Part shown: in pieces, positions 48,881-62,200 of the stretch
How the letters are laid out: each line of letters begins with the position of its first letter
Position numbering within the stretch: position 1 is the stretch's first letter
Origin: Heterotrichella gracilis
Lineage: Eukaryota; Sar; Xanthophyceae; Tribonematales; Xanthonemataceae
DNA length: 64,000 bases
Direction of reading: 5' to 3'
Assembly (NCBI GenBank): GCA_032358255.1
Contig: JAULBX010030041.1
Location: 120,614 to 184,613 of the forward strand
Translations under genes and position numbers: made by a program
The notes under the pieces: model-generated
What the model saw: only the letters and a program-made list of their open reading frames with translations
What the model was told of the DNA's origin: nothing
Databases searched by the model: none

Positions 48881-50269
48881 TTACTGCTTGGCATAGGTGA
48901 TGAGCATCGCGTTGGCTGGCGTGATCTTGAACCCTTGCAGGCCAGACATGGCCACACTGGCCTGCATGTCGTTTTCAAACTCCACAAAGGCGATGCCAGG
49001 CCGCCCAGGCACCAAGCGGACCTCCTTGTAGCCAGGGAACTGCTGGAACAGCATCCCCAGCATCATGTCGTTGGTGCCCTCTGGCAGCGCCTCAACAAAC
49101 AGGATCTTGTTGGGGGGCGCTTGGTGGGCTGCGGTAGGAGCCTGCACAGCAAGGGTGGGTCCTCATTCAGGTACGAGTGACACAGAAACAAGAAAGTTGG
49201 GCCTTTAAACAGTGGTGTATGAGCAAGGAGCGCAAGGGGGTTGGCTTGCCGTACTTTGGTATGCACTGTGACCCCCATTCGTGGTAAGTATGCTGAGATG
49301 CACCATGACCCCCAGGGATAGTAGGTAAAGGAGCTGATGTATATGAGAAAGGTGGAGGCACAGGCGCAGCTGATGTAGCGGAGAAACCGCGCTCACCTTT
49401 GCAGCTGGTGCGGCACCAGGCACACTTGGGCCGGGAGCGCCCTTCTCTTTGCCCCTCTGTAGGAGTTGTTCTGTGCACACACCACGCGTGAGTTACCTTG
49501 CAGGCAACGAAGCCGACACGGTGCAATAGTGAAAAGACAGGCTCTGAGAAAAGTGCAGATGGTTGTTAAATTAACAAGCAATGCAAAGCTATGCAGTGCT
49601 TGCTGCAACACTAGTATGTTCAAGAGCCCACACCAATACAGAGCCCTTACCCCGTGCAGCTGCGTTTGCCTTCTGCCTCTCCTTCTTGTCACGCTCCTTG
49701 AAGGAGCCGTCCAGCTTTGACACAGCATCGGACTTTGTCTTGGCATATTGTATCCTCTGCAGCAAAAACATCATGGTGGGTCACTTCATATTGCCCCCAC
49801 AAATGGACAGCAGTAAACCCAGCAGCGCAAAGCCCATTTTCGCAGATGATCAGGGACATCGTTTCTCCTCTCAACCCAGGTGTGGTGCATGCATACAGCA
49901 ACAGGCCTGTGATGGCCAGCATGCATGCATAAGCAAGTTACCATGGGCTTGTCGAAGAACGGAAACCCTTGCATGGACCGCAAGGCGTTTGTGGCCGACG
50001 TGATGTCTGCGAACACAACCCATGCCTGCCCCCGCAGCCTGTACGTCTTCAAGCACACGATGTCTACAACCTTTCCAAATTGCGAGAAGACAGCATAGAG
50101 GCACTTCTTCAGTTCTGTAGCACACAAGCTTGTAAGCACAGGGACCTGGTAGTGTAGGCTTTGCTACTTCCGTATTGCCATTTGCTCCTCGCATACCTTC
50201 TTTGTTCAGCTTCTCGTACAAGTTGTGCACGTAGATGGTTTGATTGGGGGGCACATCAGGGACACTCAT
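48881..50269 (-). CDS. U2B'': U2 snRNP B''/U1A-type spliceosomal protein, two RRMs
   Basis: Binds a stem-loop of U2 (or U1) snRNA in the nucleus as part of the spliceosome. Exons in gene order: 50269-50197, 50114-49942, 49756-49651, 49470-49397 and 49141-48881; phases agree, 228 residues against ~225 for U2B''. RRM1: [35 protein letters not shown] (RNP2-like start), [10 protein letters not shown] and [21 protein letters not shown]. Linker: a basic [12 protein letters not shown] stretch, then a Pro/Ala-rich part. RRM2: [47 protein letters not shown] and [13 protein letters not shown]. Length and linker favour U2B'' over U1A, but the two are hard to separate. Exon 4 begins at the GCACAG acceptor at 49471; a nearer acceptor breaks frame. 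Confidence 0.93.
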
Positions 50270-51375
50270 GCTGAGGGGCTGAAGGCAACGACTGTGACGG
50301 GAAAGCACGCAGAGGGAAAGCTGATGGAAGCAGGGTGCTCAACGCACAGCATGCGCGAGAGAAACTGCGGTGATGCACTGTAGTGGAGAAGTAAAACTTC
50401 AAGTTGCCATCGGATGAACGAGGCATGCACCGCGGAGAGAACTTAGCAAGGTGCAAGCAGGCCAATCACGCACAGTAGACAACTAAATAAGCAACAATCG
50501 AGCTCTTGCAACCAAAAACTGCAACCCAACCTGCCCAAGTTCGATGGTTTACAACCCCCAAAAATGAGGCTGCGCCATATTGGGGGGGATTATACAACAA
50601 TAAAAAAAGCAGGTGAAAGTGTGAGTGCCCATGGCCCATGGCATGGGGTGCAGCAAAGCAACCAGTTGGCTGTTACAGGATCAAGTCCAGACTTGATGGC
50701 ACCAGCGACCAGCGGGTACATGTGATGCAACATGAGGTGCTACTTGTTCAGGGGAAGTTGCTTCCGGAGAAACAAATGGGTACATGACATAACATGCAAC
50801 AGGCGCCACTATGTTGCCTTTTCCAGTACTTGTCTTTGCTCCCGGGGAGGGTTACCGTCCTGCTGCTACACTTAAAACCTTATAAAATGTACCATAACAC
50901 TGGACATATGGCAGGTGAATGTGTGTCTCGAGCTATTGGCTCTGGTATATGTACTTGGGCTCCTGAACGTATGGCACCAGTGCACGGACATGGTTATCTG
51001 ATAGCGTTGAGTGTAGACACTTCAGGAAAACCTTATCGATACCAGCCCAGAAACAGATTGAGGGTAAAGAAATCTTTGGTACAAAAATGTTGAATGCTAC
51101 TGCATCAATATACAATATCCATGTTGCTGCATTGTGCCCACCTGACACACCCGGCAAACTGCAATCTAAATTGGTAGGATAGGTACATTGAAAAATAATA
51201 ACAAATCACAAATTATCTTTGTGGGTCTGTACCATAATATGCGGTAAGTATGACCTTGGGCATGGAAACATGCATGGCGTTGACCTTGGCAGGCATTCAG
51301 TGTAAAAACTGGGGGATTACTTGACATAGCCCGACCACCTCACGATTGTGACTGCATCCTGCATCATCCGATCTT
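50270..51375. other. Intergenic, about 1.1 kb
   Basis: Promoter of the U2B'' gene and 3' flank of ARL2. Nothing else recognised. Confidence 0.5.
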
Positions 51376-52454
51376 CTACTCCAGCATGAAAATTCTCGAT
51401 TTGATGTCCTGCACGATGTAATCAAAGCCATCTAGCAGGCCCCTGCCCGTCACAGCACTGCAGCCAACGATGCGCCAATGTCGTGTCCCAAGTTGCTGCA
51501 GGTTCAGGACCTACATTATTGAAGGGAATATTGTCATAAGCAAGAATAACGTGAGACCAATGCGGCAGATTGCAGATGGCACAGCGCTCTGCAATACTGC
51601 GACCACTGCTGGCCAGATATTGGCGCACCTTTTCAATTTCTTCTGCTGACAGTGCGCCACTGATATCTTGCTTGTTTGCAAAAATCAGCAGGGTTGCACC
51701 AGCAAGCTTTTCTTCAAGTAGCAGCTTGTGCAGCTCGTTTCTGCAATCCTCCAATCGCTGCCTGTCTGCACTGTCCACCACCCAAATCATTCCATCGGTT
51801 TGCTCATAGTAGTTTCGCCAATATGATCGCAGGGTTTTCTGACCGCCAACATCCCAGATGTTCAACCGGTACCTGCAGGAAGGCAACCATGGTGAATAAG
51901 TTTTGTGCAGTGCACCGAACGCATTTCACGCTGCACACATGGAGCCATGCAGGCGCAGTGCCAGAATCACCATACGCACTCCTTGTACTGCATCGTTTTG
52001 ATGTTGAACCCTAAAGTAGGGCTGATTGTTGTGATATCTTCACCATTGAGCTTCTTCACAATGGTGGTCTTGCCAGCGTTATCCAAGCCCCTGCGCCCAC
52101 AGGACAGGCTGTGAAACTGTGCAATGAGCAAATACAATTTCAATGCCAAATAGGCGAGAATGGAATGACATCGACGTGAAAAATGCAGCCCAAGCACCTT
52201 CTACTTTACAGTACATCCTCCGACCATATCAAACGCACAGCCCAGTTGAAAAGCGCGCATGGGGCGTATCGCATATGCATGCATATGCTCTTGCAACGCC
52301 ATACAACAAGATGCTACGTTTCGGAGGCAAGACCAACCAGGCTGCTAACAAACACTGCCCCAGCCATAATCATATGGCAAACCACTTACACCATGAGCAG
52401 TCGCATCTCCTTCTCCTTTTGCTTCACCTTCTTGATAATAGTTAGCAGCCCCAT
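51376..52454 (-). CDS. ARL2: ARF-like GTPase 2 (plant TITAN5 type)
   Basis: Small GTPase that regulates tubulin folding cofactors and cargo release. Exons in gene order: 52454-52390, 52090-51971, 51872-51629 and 51510-51376; all in phase, about 187 residues. MGLL start (no myristoylation-dependent helix like ARF1, typical of ARL2), P-loop GLDNAGKTT, switch [11 protein letters not shown], switch [24 protein letters not shown] and the SA box in GCSAVTG. With the best donor at the end of exon 2, three extra residues (CVW) appear before YRLNIWD compared with the family, so that junction deserves a transcript check. Exon 3 ends at the GTGCGC donor after EEIEK, which gives the expected ...EIEKVLNL join. 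Confidence 0.92.
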
Positions 52455-53107
52455 CCTACCGGAACCTTCGTGCTCAACAGTTGGCTGCAGGGAACGCGAT
52501 GAACCCTTTATGTTTATAGCAACACTCCAACTTACTGGCAAGCTAGCAAGAGACACACGACAACGTTGTCAACTCTTAGTCAAGAGGGGGGTTGGCAACG
52601 GTGCCATTCCACGGCGAATCATTGTCTTGTGAACACCCAGTTGTTGTACTCAGCCAAACTAAAAGGCCAACAGGTTAATCGGCAAGCTGTATTGCACGCT
52701 TTGCAGTATCCAGCTTTGTTTATATCCAGTGGGTTTACCGATGACTGCTTATATGTATAAAGCAATAGTCCCTGGACCCAAACCTTTTGGCAAGTAGGAG
52801 GTCGACTCGAGTCTCTTTTTGAAATCAAGACCTTCACTCCCGCCTTCACTCGAGTGAAAGACTCGTCGGTGTCATATTGACAGCTGAGGTCAATAGCTTT
52901 GAGGCTCAATAAACAAGTCCCCAATTACACATTGGGTGTCTTGAAGGCTTTGGGCATGCCTTGGCATGTCGTGTCATGCAGGCGGTTGCATGCACATCAA
53001 ATACATAAACGGTGAAAGACAAAAGCACGGCCTTGCTCAACATCCATGACACCATCTGCCACTGCCACAGCAGATCCAGTAGCCAGCAGCTTGCTGAGGC
53101 CACTCCG
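52455..53107. other. Intergenic
   Basis: ARL2 promoter and 3' flank of the channel gene. A 14-bp palindrome, TTCACTCGAGTGAA, lies near 52846. No gene recognised. Confidence 0.45.
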
Positions 53108-56100
53108 CTACCAGGTCCCCATCTCCACTCCCTGTGGGCTTTGTTCCCTGGGTGGGCTTTGCTCCCTGGACTCTGCCTCCCCCTGCTCATACTCCCCCTG
53201 CCCAGCGCCACCCCCTGACGCACGCAAGTGCAGCACATTCACCGTCGCAGCCCCCAGATTCTTGACCGCCTGGCCTATATTCGCAGTTGTGGTCTGGCCG
53301 ATGTTCCTCAAATTGCTGCCCAGATTTTGCAGCATCTCCTGGGTGGCCTTGCGGCTGCCAAGCTCCGGCATCTCATCCAGCACATTGAGCGAGGGCAGCA
53401 GGCGCTTGCAGCCCAGGATGTGCAGGTAGTGCTGGCGCTCAGAGGGGTGCACGCCGCGCATGAGCTGCTGCACCGCCAGGCGAGCGGCATCGGGCAGCAG
53501 CAGCACCATGTCTGGGTGCTCCTCAAAGATGGTCTGTAATGAAAACAGACAATGGAGTCATCATTGTATGAGACTGTGTGCAATGTCATGCCTTGTCCAC
53601 GACCTAAACCCTAGTAAAATCCTAACCAAACCCCAACCCCAAACCCCAGGCCATGGACCAGCAGCACCATGTCTGGGTGCTTCTCAATGGTCTGTTGTCA
53701 AAGCAGCCAATGGAGTCATCGTTGTGGGGACCCGGTGCAAGGCCAGGGCATGGATACATGTGGGTATGGCAATGGAGCATGAGTACATGCCCAACTATCG
53801 TGCAAATGCAGGGGTGCGACACGAGCTGCAATGAGTCCTGCGCAAAACGTGCGCAGTCCTAGACAAAGACAGCCTTCCAAACGGAGCTACAGCATGTTCC
53901 TGTGCTGGAAAATGATATGTTAAAATGATTTGAGAAAAGAATACGCTTGTGCTCACCTCAATGATGGACAGGGGTAGCTGCCACAACTTGCAGAAGCCAT
54001 GGGCGCGAATGGTGCATGCCCATTTCTCCTGCGTCTTGAAATGCGCTGCCAGCACCAGGCATTCACCCAGGATGACGGGAGAGGACAGCATGATCTTGGC
54101 GCCATCGTTACAGGTGGCAATCACCTTGCCTTCCTGCAAAATGCACAACCACGACCACTCAGGACTCCAGTACATGGAACATGCAAGAACAGTAAAGGTG
54201 GCTCATTGCAGTGAATAGTCAGGAGAGTCATTGCAGTGAAAATTCATAAAAATCACGTCTTGTCAATACATGGAACATCTTATGTTGTTACAGAATGCAC
54301 TGGATTGTCAAATCGTGCATGCGTAGCTTTGACAATGCATGGAAAGAGACTGGGGTGCCCCAGTGTTTCCCCCCAGCTTGCACCAAGACTTGATCCATGA
54401 CCATATATGGTATATACCCCACTGCCAGGTCGCCTTACCTGCAGCACCCAGATGCAGTCTGCGTCCTGGCTGTACTGGCACACCGCCTGGCCCGGCGCCA
54501 GCGCCACCATCTGCATGTTGGCCACCATCACCTCCTGCAGCGTCGACCCGAACGCCGTGAATATGTGGGATGACAGCAGGATGTGCTCCACCGAGCTGCG
54601 CGACACGTCCGCCTGGAGCTTGGAGGGCAGCTCATTGAATATGGCAACCTGTGACATGCCACGGGGTTTCAATGACTGTAAAATTCCAGATAATTGAGCA
54701 GGGTAGAAAACAACAGAAGACATGAGGATAGGAAAATCTAGAGGATTATGTGGAGCTTGATGGCAGGTTGTAGATCATGGCCGCTGCTGCAGATTAAATG
54801 GTGCCGGCATCTGGCAGGGTTTGTGAAGACCCTTGTAACACATCCATTTTACTGCTAATAACCCATTATTTTGAATATTATACTGTGTAAATTTCGTAGA
54901 ATATAAATGATGTGCTGTTTTATCTATCTATTTAATGTGTTTTACCTGGCTGTATTCATGCTGGTGCACCCACACGGAGCGGTAGTACTCTGCGATCTGG
55001 CGCTGCACCGGCGCAGGCAGCTTGTTCTCATGCAGGAAGCGGTCCACCTCCCGCGACTTCTCAATGTACAGACGCGAGCGCTTGGCGCGGGTGGTGGCGT
55101 TGGACAGCACCTCCGCCATCACGCCCACCATGAAACCAAAGAACATGACGCCGATGAGCTGCAGGGGCGCAAAATTGTGTGGATTATGTTGGCCAAGAGT
55201 CCTTTGTGACGTAACTTGAGGGCATGCAGGGGAGGAGGATTCGTCTTTCACATGAAATTTATCTTGCAAGATAATTGCCTGCGACTGGCAAATGGGCAAT
55301 GCATTAGGCAGGAAAGACCCTGGCCCCATATGTGCTGTCAAACCAAGATCAAAGGTTGTACTTTTCCTTTGCTGCTCCCTGCGCACCTCCTGGCACACAC
55401 AACGTACCTGGATGCACATGCTGAGGCCGCGCTCCAGTGAGTTTTGTGGCACTATGTCTCCGTACCCCACCGTGGTGATGGTTGTCATGATGTAGTGCAC
55501 GGCTGCAAGGTACTTGTCGCCATTGGACGCACTGGACATGTCCTGGGGAGACGCGCGTGTATAAATAAAATTGTAGGATATGTTTCTTTCTTTGGGAAAT
55601 TGACATTCAATATACGCAGCTTATCATACATCACTGCTGTTCATTTCTGAGCATGCCACATGGGTGTGCACCACAAGCAATGCACAAGAGGCTACCCGCG
55701 ATCAGGCGTGGCATGCAAAATGCCCGTAGCAAATCCGTTACGTGCGGCCCATGGCTGGCAGGTGGCAGCAGCAGCACTGACAGTGCATTTAAGCAATGGA
55801 TACAGCAGCAGCAGCAGCACTGCAGTGCATGTATGCAGTGGACATATAAGTACTGGCTGTGCAATGCATTGCATGCATGCTGCGCAGGGCCTACGTTTCC
55901 CGCCACTGACGCCAGCCAGCTCTCCTCAAAGCCCCTCCACTGCGCCGCCCAGTACCACATGCACCCAAAGAAGTTGACCAGCACCATGCCCATGTAGATG
56001 ACGATGGTGAGGTAGTAGCCGCCAGAGGACAAAAACCCAATGGACTGCACGGAGACAGCCAGCTCCAGCAGCTCTGAGATCAGCTTCTTCAACCGGAATA

Positions 56101-57651
56101 GCCTGCAAGCAAATCGGTGACACGTACTTGCTTGATTCTTATTAATATCGTATAGAGGTGCATTTAAAATAATGACTGTGTCTCATTGGAAGTATATGGC
56201 AATTGGGTGCTGGGCCAGCCTGCAAATATACCAGTACATCACATCATGTGCGGACCAGTCCCCTGCATCTACAAAAGCTTGCATGCAGATTCTGCTTGAA
56301 ACACGCACTGCGTATTATACTGGCCAGTTATACTGGAGCTCAAGGAAGACGACACCATGCCAAATGCACAACATATCACAGCCCAAACCTTACCTCAACA
56401 ATGTCAGAATGCGGATGATGTGTACAACGATGCAGTTGCGGCTGGTAATGTCAAGCCAAACAAGGACGTATGGGACGACAGCCAGCAGATCGAAACAGAA
56501 TGTTCCGTAAAACACATAGAATCGTGATACCAGCTTCCCGCTCGTGATAATCTTCCGCAAAGGGCCTTGGGTAACAATGATGCCAATGTGGAAGCCAAGA
56601 ATGATATCAAGGAGGAAGAGGACACCTGAGTGCAGGCAACAGACACAGCTGTTCAGGTTACAACGCCAGTGTGATCACACAATGATCACTCAAATAGGCC
56701 AACTATGCAATGCGCATGTGGCACGATGATCACTAAAAAGGAAACGCAATGCGCATGTGCCAGTGGATTTGTGATAACCATGAGCATATATGCCACAGCT
56801 TCCCAACCTGCTACGTTATCAAACTGATGCATCCAGTGCCGATCATGCTGCCTGATTGATGCGTTAAAGCCGGTTGCAAATGGCACCAGGGATGCTGTGT
56901 AGGTTGCGTCCAAAAGCCTCATCAGCCAAAGCCATGTGATTGCCCAATTGCTGTCAGGCTGAAGGATTTGCACGCAGATCAGTGACCTGCCAGCTGGCGA
57001 CCGTGCCTTCCCTTTTTTTCCATTCTTTGTGGCTCTCTTTGCCATCTCAATGCTATAACTGTCTTGTGGGTCCATACCAGGGATGGAGTAGGAATCCCTG
57101 TCCAGCTGTGGAGGACCTGGGGGCAAGTGAAAAATAGTCCATGGCATAGTCCATCGTGCATACATGACTCGTGCATTGCATCGTGTTCTAGAGGCATCGT
57201 GTCCTAGAAGAGGCGCATTTAAGGAGGGGATTAGAGGAGGGGATTAGAGGAGGGGTTAATAAATAGAAGGGCATTGCCCTCTGGCTCACTGTGTACAGCT
57301 GCATGTAGATTCCTGCTGATGCAATATACCTAGCCGCTTCTGGCATGGCATACCTTGTGACATGGAAATCTGCTCCAGGCTGAATGCAGTCTGTGCCTGT
57401 GGCTGCTGGCTTGTGCTCTTTTGCATGGCCTCATCCTCAGCCGCAAGGGCGTCCCACTGGTCCCGGGGAAGGGTGATGTGGCGTGCAAAATGCAGCTTGG
57501 CGGAGGCCTCAAACCCAGACACATCGTTCTCGATCTTGCCATAGCTGGATTTTACTGCGGAAACTGACTGGTTGAGGGACTCTCGCACATAGTCACGTTC
57601 GTTCTGCCTGTTGCTCTTGAAGATGCTGCTGAGTCCTCCGAATATTGTCAT
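53108..57651 (-). CDS. Voltage-gated-type potassium channel with cyclic-nucleotide-binding-like domain
   Basis: Six-helix cation channel of the EAG/HCN/plant Shaker superfamily. Exons in gene order: 57651-57354, 57116-56808, 56625-56394, 56102-55895, 55542-55408, 55158-54946, 54648-54439, 54133-53957 and 53533-53108; phases agree, about 735 residues. N-terminal ~100 soluble residues; S1 near WAITWLWLMRLLDATY; S2-S3 from VLFLLDIILGFHIG; S4 candidate VVHIIRILTLLRLFRLKKL, with few regularly spaced Arg. S5; pore helix with the K+ filter TTITTVGYGD. S6, LIGVMFFGFMVGVMAEVLS. C-linker AKRSRLYIEKSREVDRFL, then a CNBD-like fold (FTAFGSTLQEVMVANMQMVA, LSSPVILGECLV). The CNBD lacks an obvious Gly-Glu...Arg cyclic-nucleotide pocket, so binding is doubtful. 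Acidic, Gln-rich C-tail. The true start is ATG at 57651. Confidence 0.88.
53655..53730 (-). repeat. Intronic copy of the channel's last exon start and acceptor
   Basis: Repeats 53496-53575 (last-exon start coding TIFEEHPDMVLL, acceptor and upstream intron) about 155 bp away. The copy has lost part of the acceptor and codons. CCCTAAA-like motifs sit between the copies. Confidence 0.75.
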
Positions 57652-59259
57652 GATAAGGGCAAGCTGGCGGGGTGCAGCCAAAGCGGAGGGCAGTGGGGGA
57701 GTACCAGCTGTTGCTGGGCGCTTGCAACCAGCTGGGGATCATGTCAGCTTGGGACCTTGCGTTGATATCTTTAGTAAGCTTGAGCCTTCATTTGAGTTGC
57801 ACCGTCTACCACCTGGAGCGTGAGGTGGCGTTCAGAGGCACCAGGTGTAATATTTGTTGGTATGCATGCACATGACAGCCATTGGCATGCATATTAGTAG
57901 GGTTTTCACCAAGCACAGGAGTGGTGTTCGTTGTCCCAACAAGAACATTTGGAACCAGAAGCATGTATTTTGCCACAAAGATAGTACAAGGAACACCAAA
58001 AACGCGCCTGGACTCTCCTACCCAGTTGGGCATTCTTGCAGTAAATAGGACGGCATGCAGAGGGGGAATCACATGCCGTAGCTTTTCCACGCTCCAACGT
58101 CAGCGCGCTAGCGTTTTCGCGCTGGTAGAGTTGAAACTCTGTTTCAGAGGTACAACAACTACTGTGTTTCATTTACAGTGCCGTGCGTTCCATATGCCAC
58201 AGTACATTGCGAAAAGGTTGACGCCATCCTGCAAGTGTAACTGCAGATGTCACCACAAGTATTGGCTGACTACGGTGCTCTGGATCGTCCAGCCGATGTT
58301 TATGTACTGTATCGTGAACTAGTAACAGCGTAATGAATAGCAGCTAACTGCAAGGCTTGAACCGGTACCCTCGTGGCTAGGCAAAAGTACTGCTTCACGA
58401 CTCTGGCGTTTATTATCCCCCTTGAAACACCCAATCGGATTGTGGTCCAAAGCAGCAGCTTGTTAGGGAAAGGAACGTTTCGTTCCACGCTACGATGTTT
58501 TATACCCATTACACCGTTTTGAGTTGCTGCTGCTTCGACCGCTCGCTCGCCTACAGGTGTGGTGAATGATCCATGCCTGGATGCATGATAACAGAATAAC
58601 AGAATAATGAAGGAAAGCCCGCCGCAGTCCTGGATGCATGGGATTCATGTGCAGTGCCTTGAAGGAATAGCCCGATGCATGCTAACATGACCTTGTCCAA
58701 CGTGTGCTTGCAAATAAAGTTACAGGTTTCATTCAACTGGACACCATGTAGAGACAAGGAGGTTCCGGGTTTCTACTCGCGCTCACCGAGGCGAAGTGCC
58801 TTGCCACAGCCTAGGTGTACACCAGCTGGCGAGCGGTCTCCTAGTTGTACGTGAAATCAGCATCCCACCACCTCTTTTTTTATTGCAAGAGCTGACTTTA
58901 AAAATAGACTTCCCACAAAAACTGTACAAGAACTATAACAGGCCACTTCACCATCCAAGGTGTCACGCGCCGATATTCCATCGCGACCAGCACCACTCCT
59001 TGCCTCCAAACCCAACTCCACACCAAGCCACAACAATACTTGTGTACCGCCACACGGCGCACATCTGTGCAGCCACCCGACAGCCACAACCCCAAACCCT
59101 AACAGGGCCCCACATCACCTTGCGCCGCCACCAGTACGGCCACAACCCTAAAACCCTACACCCTGCACATGTGCGCAGCCAACCTCACTGCCCCTCGCAG
59201 TGAATTTGGCAGCTGGCCACACCCCTAAACCCTAAGCGCTGCACATATGCGTAGCCCCC
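57652..59259. other. Intergenic, 1.6 kb
   Basis: Channel promoter and 3' flank of the leucyl-tRNA synthetase. A fragment near 58345-58425 carries a B-box-like element (GGTTCAAGCC on the minus strand) but does not fold into a tRNA by eye. CCCTAAA motifs occur near 59090-59240. Confidence 0.4.
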
Positions 59260-62200
59260 TCATTGCCCCGCAGTGAACTTGGCTGCCGGCTGGCCGGGCA
59301 GCGCCGCTGCGAGCAGGTCCCCGCCCACTGCCTGTGCCTGGGGGTCACTCGTGTGCATCACGCTGATGCTGTCCAGCTTGAGCGCGCGCAGCAGGTAGGG
59401 CGTGTTCTCAACAAGCAGGGCCGCCTCGTCAAAGGGCAGCTTCACATCCAGCACCTGCGCAGCGGGGTTGGTAGGGTGAGAACCGTGCCCAGATATATCT
59501 CGCACATTACATGTGATGGTGTGCGGCAGGAGGCGAGAGCAGGTTGCAGAGGCAAAGGGATATAGCAAGTAGTGCGAGTTTTCCACCAGCAGGGCCGCCT
59601 CGTCACAGGGCAGCATCACATCCACCACCCGCGGTGGGAGGAGATCATCCACAATAAAAGCAGCATCACAGCATGTATCATCTTGATCATGGTGCGCTAC
59701 GATATCTGCTATCTACAGCCCCTGTCTCAGATGGTCCCGATGTCACCTGCTTTGCATGCACACTGCACCCGGAGCACCGTGCATAGACTTTGGGGTCTAC
59801 GTTTTAGCCCCCCAAATCCCACCCCCCCACCTGCGCGCCACCCTTGACCGCCTCGTCCATCTTGTACTTTGCAAAGGGCATGACCGTCTGCTTCTGCTGC
59901 TTCTCGGGCACAGCAGCCAGGGAGGGCTCCCCCTTCACCCCCTCCAGCACCCGCTGCATCACGTCGGAGGGGAAGCGGCCGGTGGCGGGGTCGAAGGCGG
60001 CAGACAGGGTGCGCAGCACCGCCTCCTGCCAGCCCCCAAACTGCTCCGCCACGCAGATGGTGCCGTGCGTGACCTGTGGGGGGTGGACGGTGGTGGTGGG
60101 TGGAGGGGAACGGATGGGGTTGATCGGGACCCGGTGAAAACATGTTTAGGTTTAGTTGTCTTCAAGTTGGAAAAGTAGTCATTAGGACATCGAAGCGTCA
60201 CAATTTTAGGTTTCAGACTTGAGCTGAGTTGTTGACCCATATCCAATCACAGCAAAGTCCTATCGGTCCCACCCATACCCACACCCACACCCATGCACAC
60301 CACCACTCCTCCCACCTTCACAGGAGGCGCGGGTGGCTCCCCGCCCTTCTTCTTCTTGGGTGGCGCCTCGGCCTTGGCGATCATTTTCCGGAACGATGCA
60401 ATGTGGTCCTCGATGTACAGGGATGCTCGTTGCAGCCCAAAGTCAGGCTCGGAGGCCTTTGGCCAGCCAGCCTTGACCACAAAGCCCTGCTTCTTGAGCA
60501 GGTTTGTCCAGATGTGCTCGCAGGTATGCGGGCAGAGCGGGGTCAGCAGGAGGGTGGCCACCTGGGGAGGGACAAAAACAAAAGGTTGCATCGTTACATG
60601 ATGAAAATTTAAATGATGCAAAATGATAATGAGGGGCGCCTACACGCATAAAATGCTGCGCCACTGACTGCAATTGTGAATTGTACATTGCATTCATGCA
60701 GCTGTAACGACAGATGACCACGGCCCCCACCCTCTCCCCCACCAGCACGACAAAAGTGATATGTAACAACTTACATAAATTATGATTCACCAAAAGGCAT
60801 GACAACCCCAGCGTCAGCTCCCAAAACACCGCGGTAATCTTAATATAGTGCACCGCCCCCTTCTTTCATCCCCACCCCCGCCCTCATGCCCCTCACCTCA
60901 ATGTATCGCAGCGCCAGCCCCCGGTGCATGCCCTCGGGTCCGCACGCAAAGCGGTACATGTCGCGCGCGTTCTGCAGGTCAAAGCACCCCCGCTTCAGCG
61001 CCTCCCGGAACAGCATGCCGTCATAGGCCTTGCGGGTGGCGGCAACTGCCACGTCCATCTCGTTGGAAAACACCCTGTGGAAGGGAGGGTGAGGGAAGCA
61101 CAGTTAGGCGGGGGGTGAAGGGAGTGTAATGCTTTGCTTGTGCCAGCCACAACCACAGCCACAGCCACAGCCACAGCCACAACCACAGCCACAGCCACAG
61201 CCACAGCCATGTGACTGAAGTAACACCCTGCATGTGGAGGGGGGGGGGGGGGGGAGAGGGGAGAGGGGCCAGGCCTGCCTCCTATCCCGTTTCAATGCCC
61301 CAGCCATGCGTCTCCCCCCCCTCATCCACATCCACACACCCACATCCACACACATACCCACACACACCCACACCTGTCGCTGAAGCTGCTTGCCTCCCCG
61401 TCCCTCAGGGAGTCGATGGCCGCCAGGGTCTCCTCAATCCATGCCAGCTCCTTGGTCAGGCGCAGGATGGCGCCGTTGGCGGTGGTGTGCACAAAGTTGG
61501 CGTCGTCCATGGCGTCACCTGCGGTGGGGTTGGTGGGGTGGGGATTGCATAACGGTGGGCTCATGTGGTGGATTTGGGTGAGCTGGCAATGGGCGAAGCA
61601 GGAGAGGGGCAAGTGTTGACATCAGTAAAAATGGGATGAGTGCGCTGTAGCCAAGGTCACATCACTGTGTGTTGCCTTCGGCGCCCTAAAACTTGGCAAC
61701 ACACCTAAATCCTGAAATCACAACCCCTGCTCGAAACCCACACACCCCCACTGCACCCACCTGCATCCGCCAGCGCGAACCGCATGGCATCCGCGCTGTA
61801 CTCCTTCACCGCCTGCTCCAGCGTCTTGAAGTTGCCCGTAGATTTCGACATCTTCTCGTTGTTCAGCAGCAGGTGCCCATTGCATCGGAAGGAGGCGGGC
61901 CACTTGGCCTCGGGCCACATGGCTGTGTGGTTGTACAGGCAGAAGGTGAGGTGGTTCTGGATCAGGTCCTTGCCAGACACGCGCAGGTCGAAGGGGTACC
62001 TGTGGGGGGGTGGAGTGGGGGTTGGGGGGTGGGGGTGGACGAGGTCCTTGCCTGAAAGGCGCAGGTCAAAGGGGTTACTGTGGGGTGTAGGGAGTGGAGT
62101 GGGGGGTGAGTGGTGGGGGGTGGATGAGGTACTTGGAGGGAACCAATGAATAATGGAGAAAGGCGCAGGGGGGAGGGATGGAGAGAGGGGAGGAGGGAGG

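Noticed and set aside
58345-58425. Possible second tRNA gene (minus strand)
   Set aside because: A B-box-like GGTTCAAGCC is present, but I could not form matching acceptor and D stems; at most a fragment.
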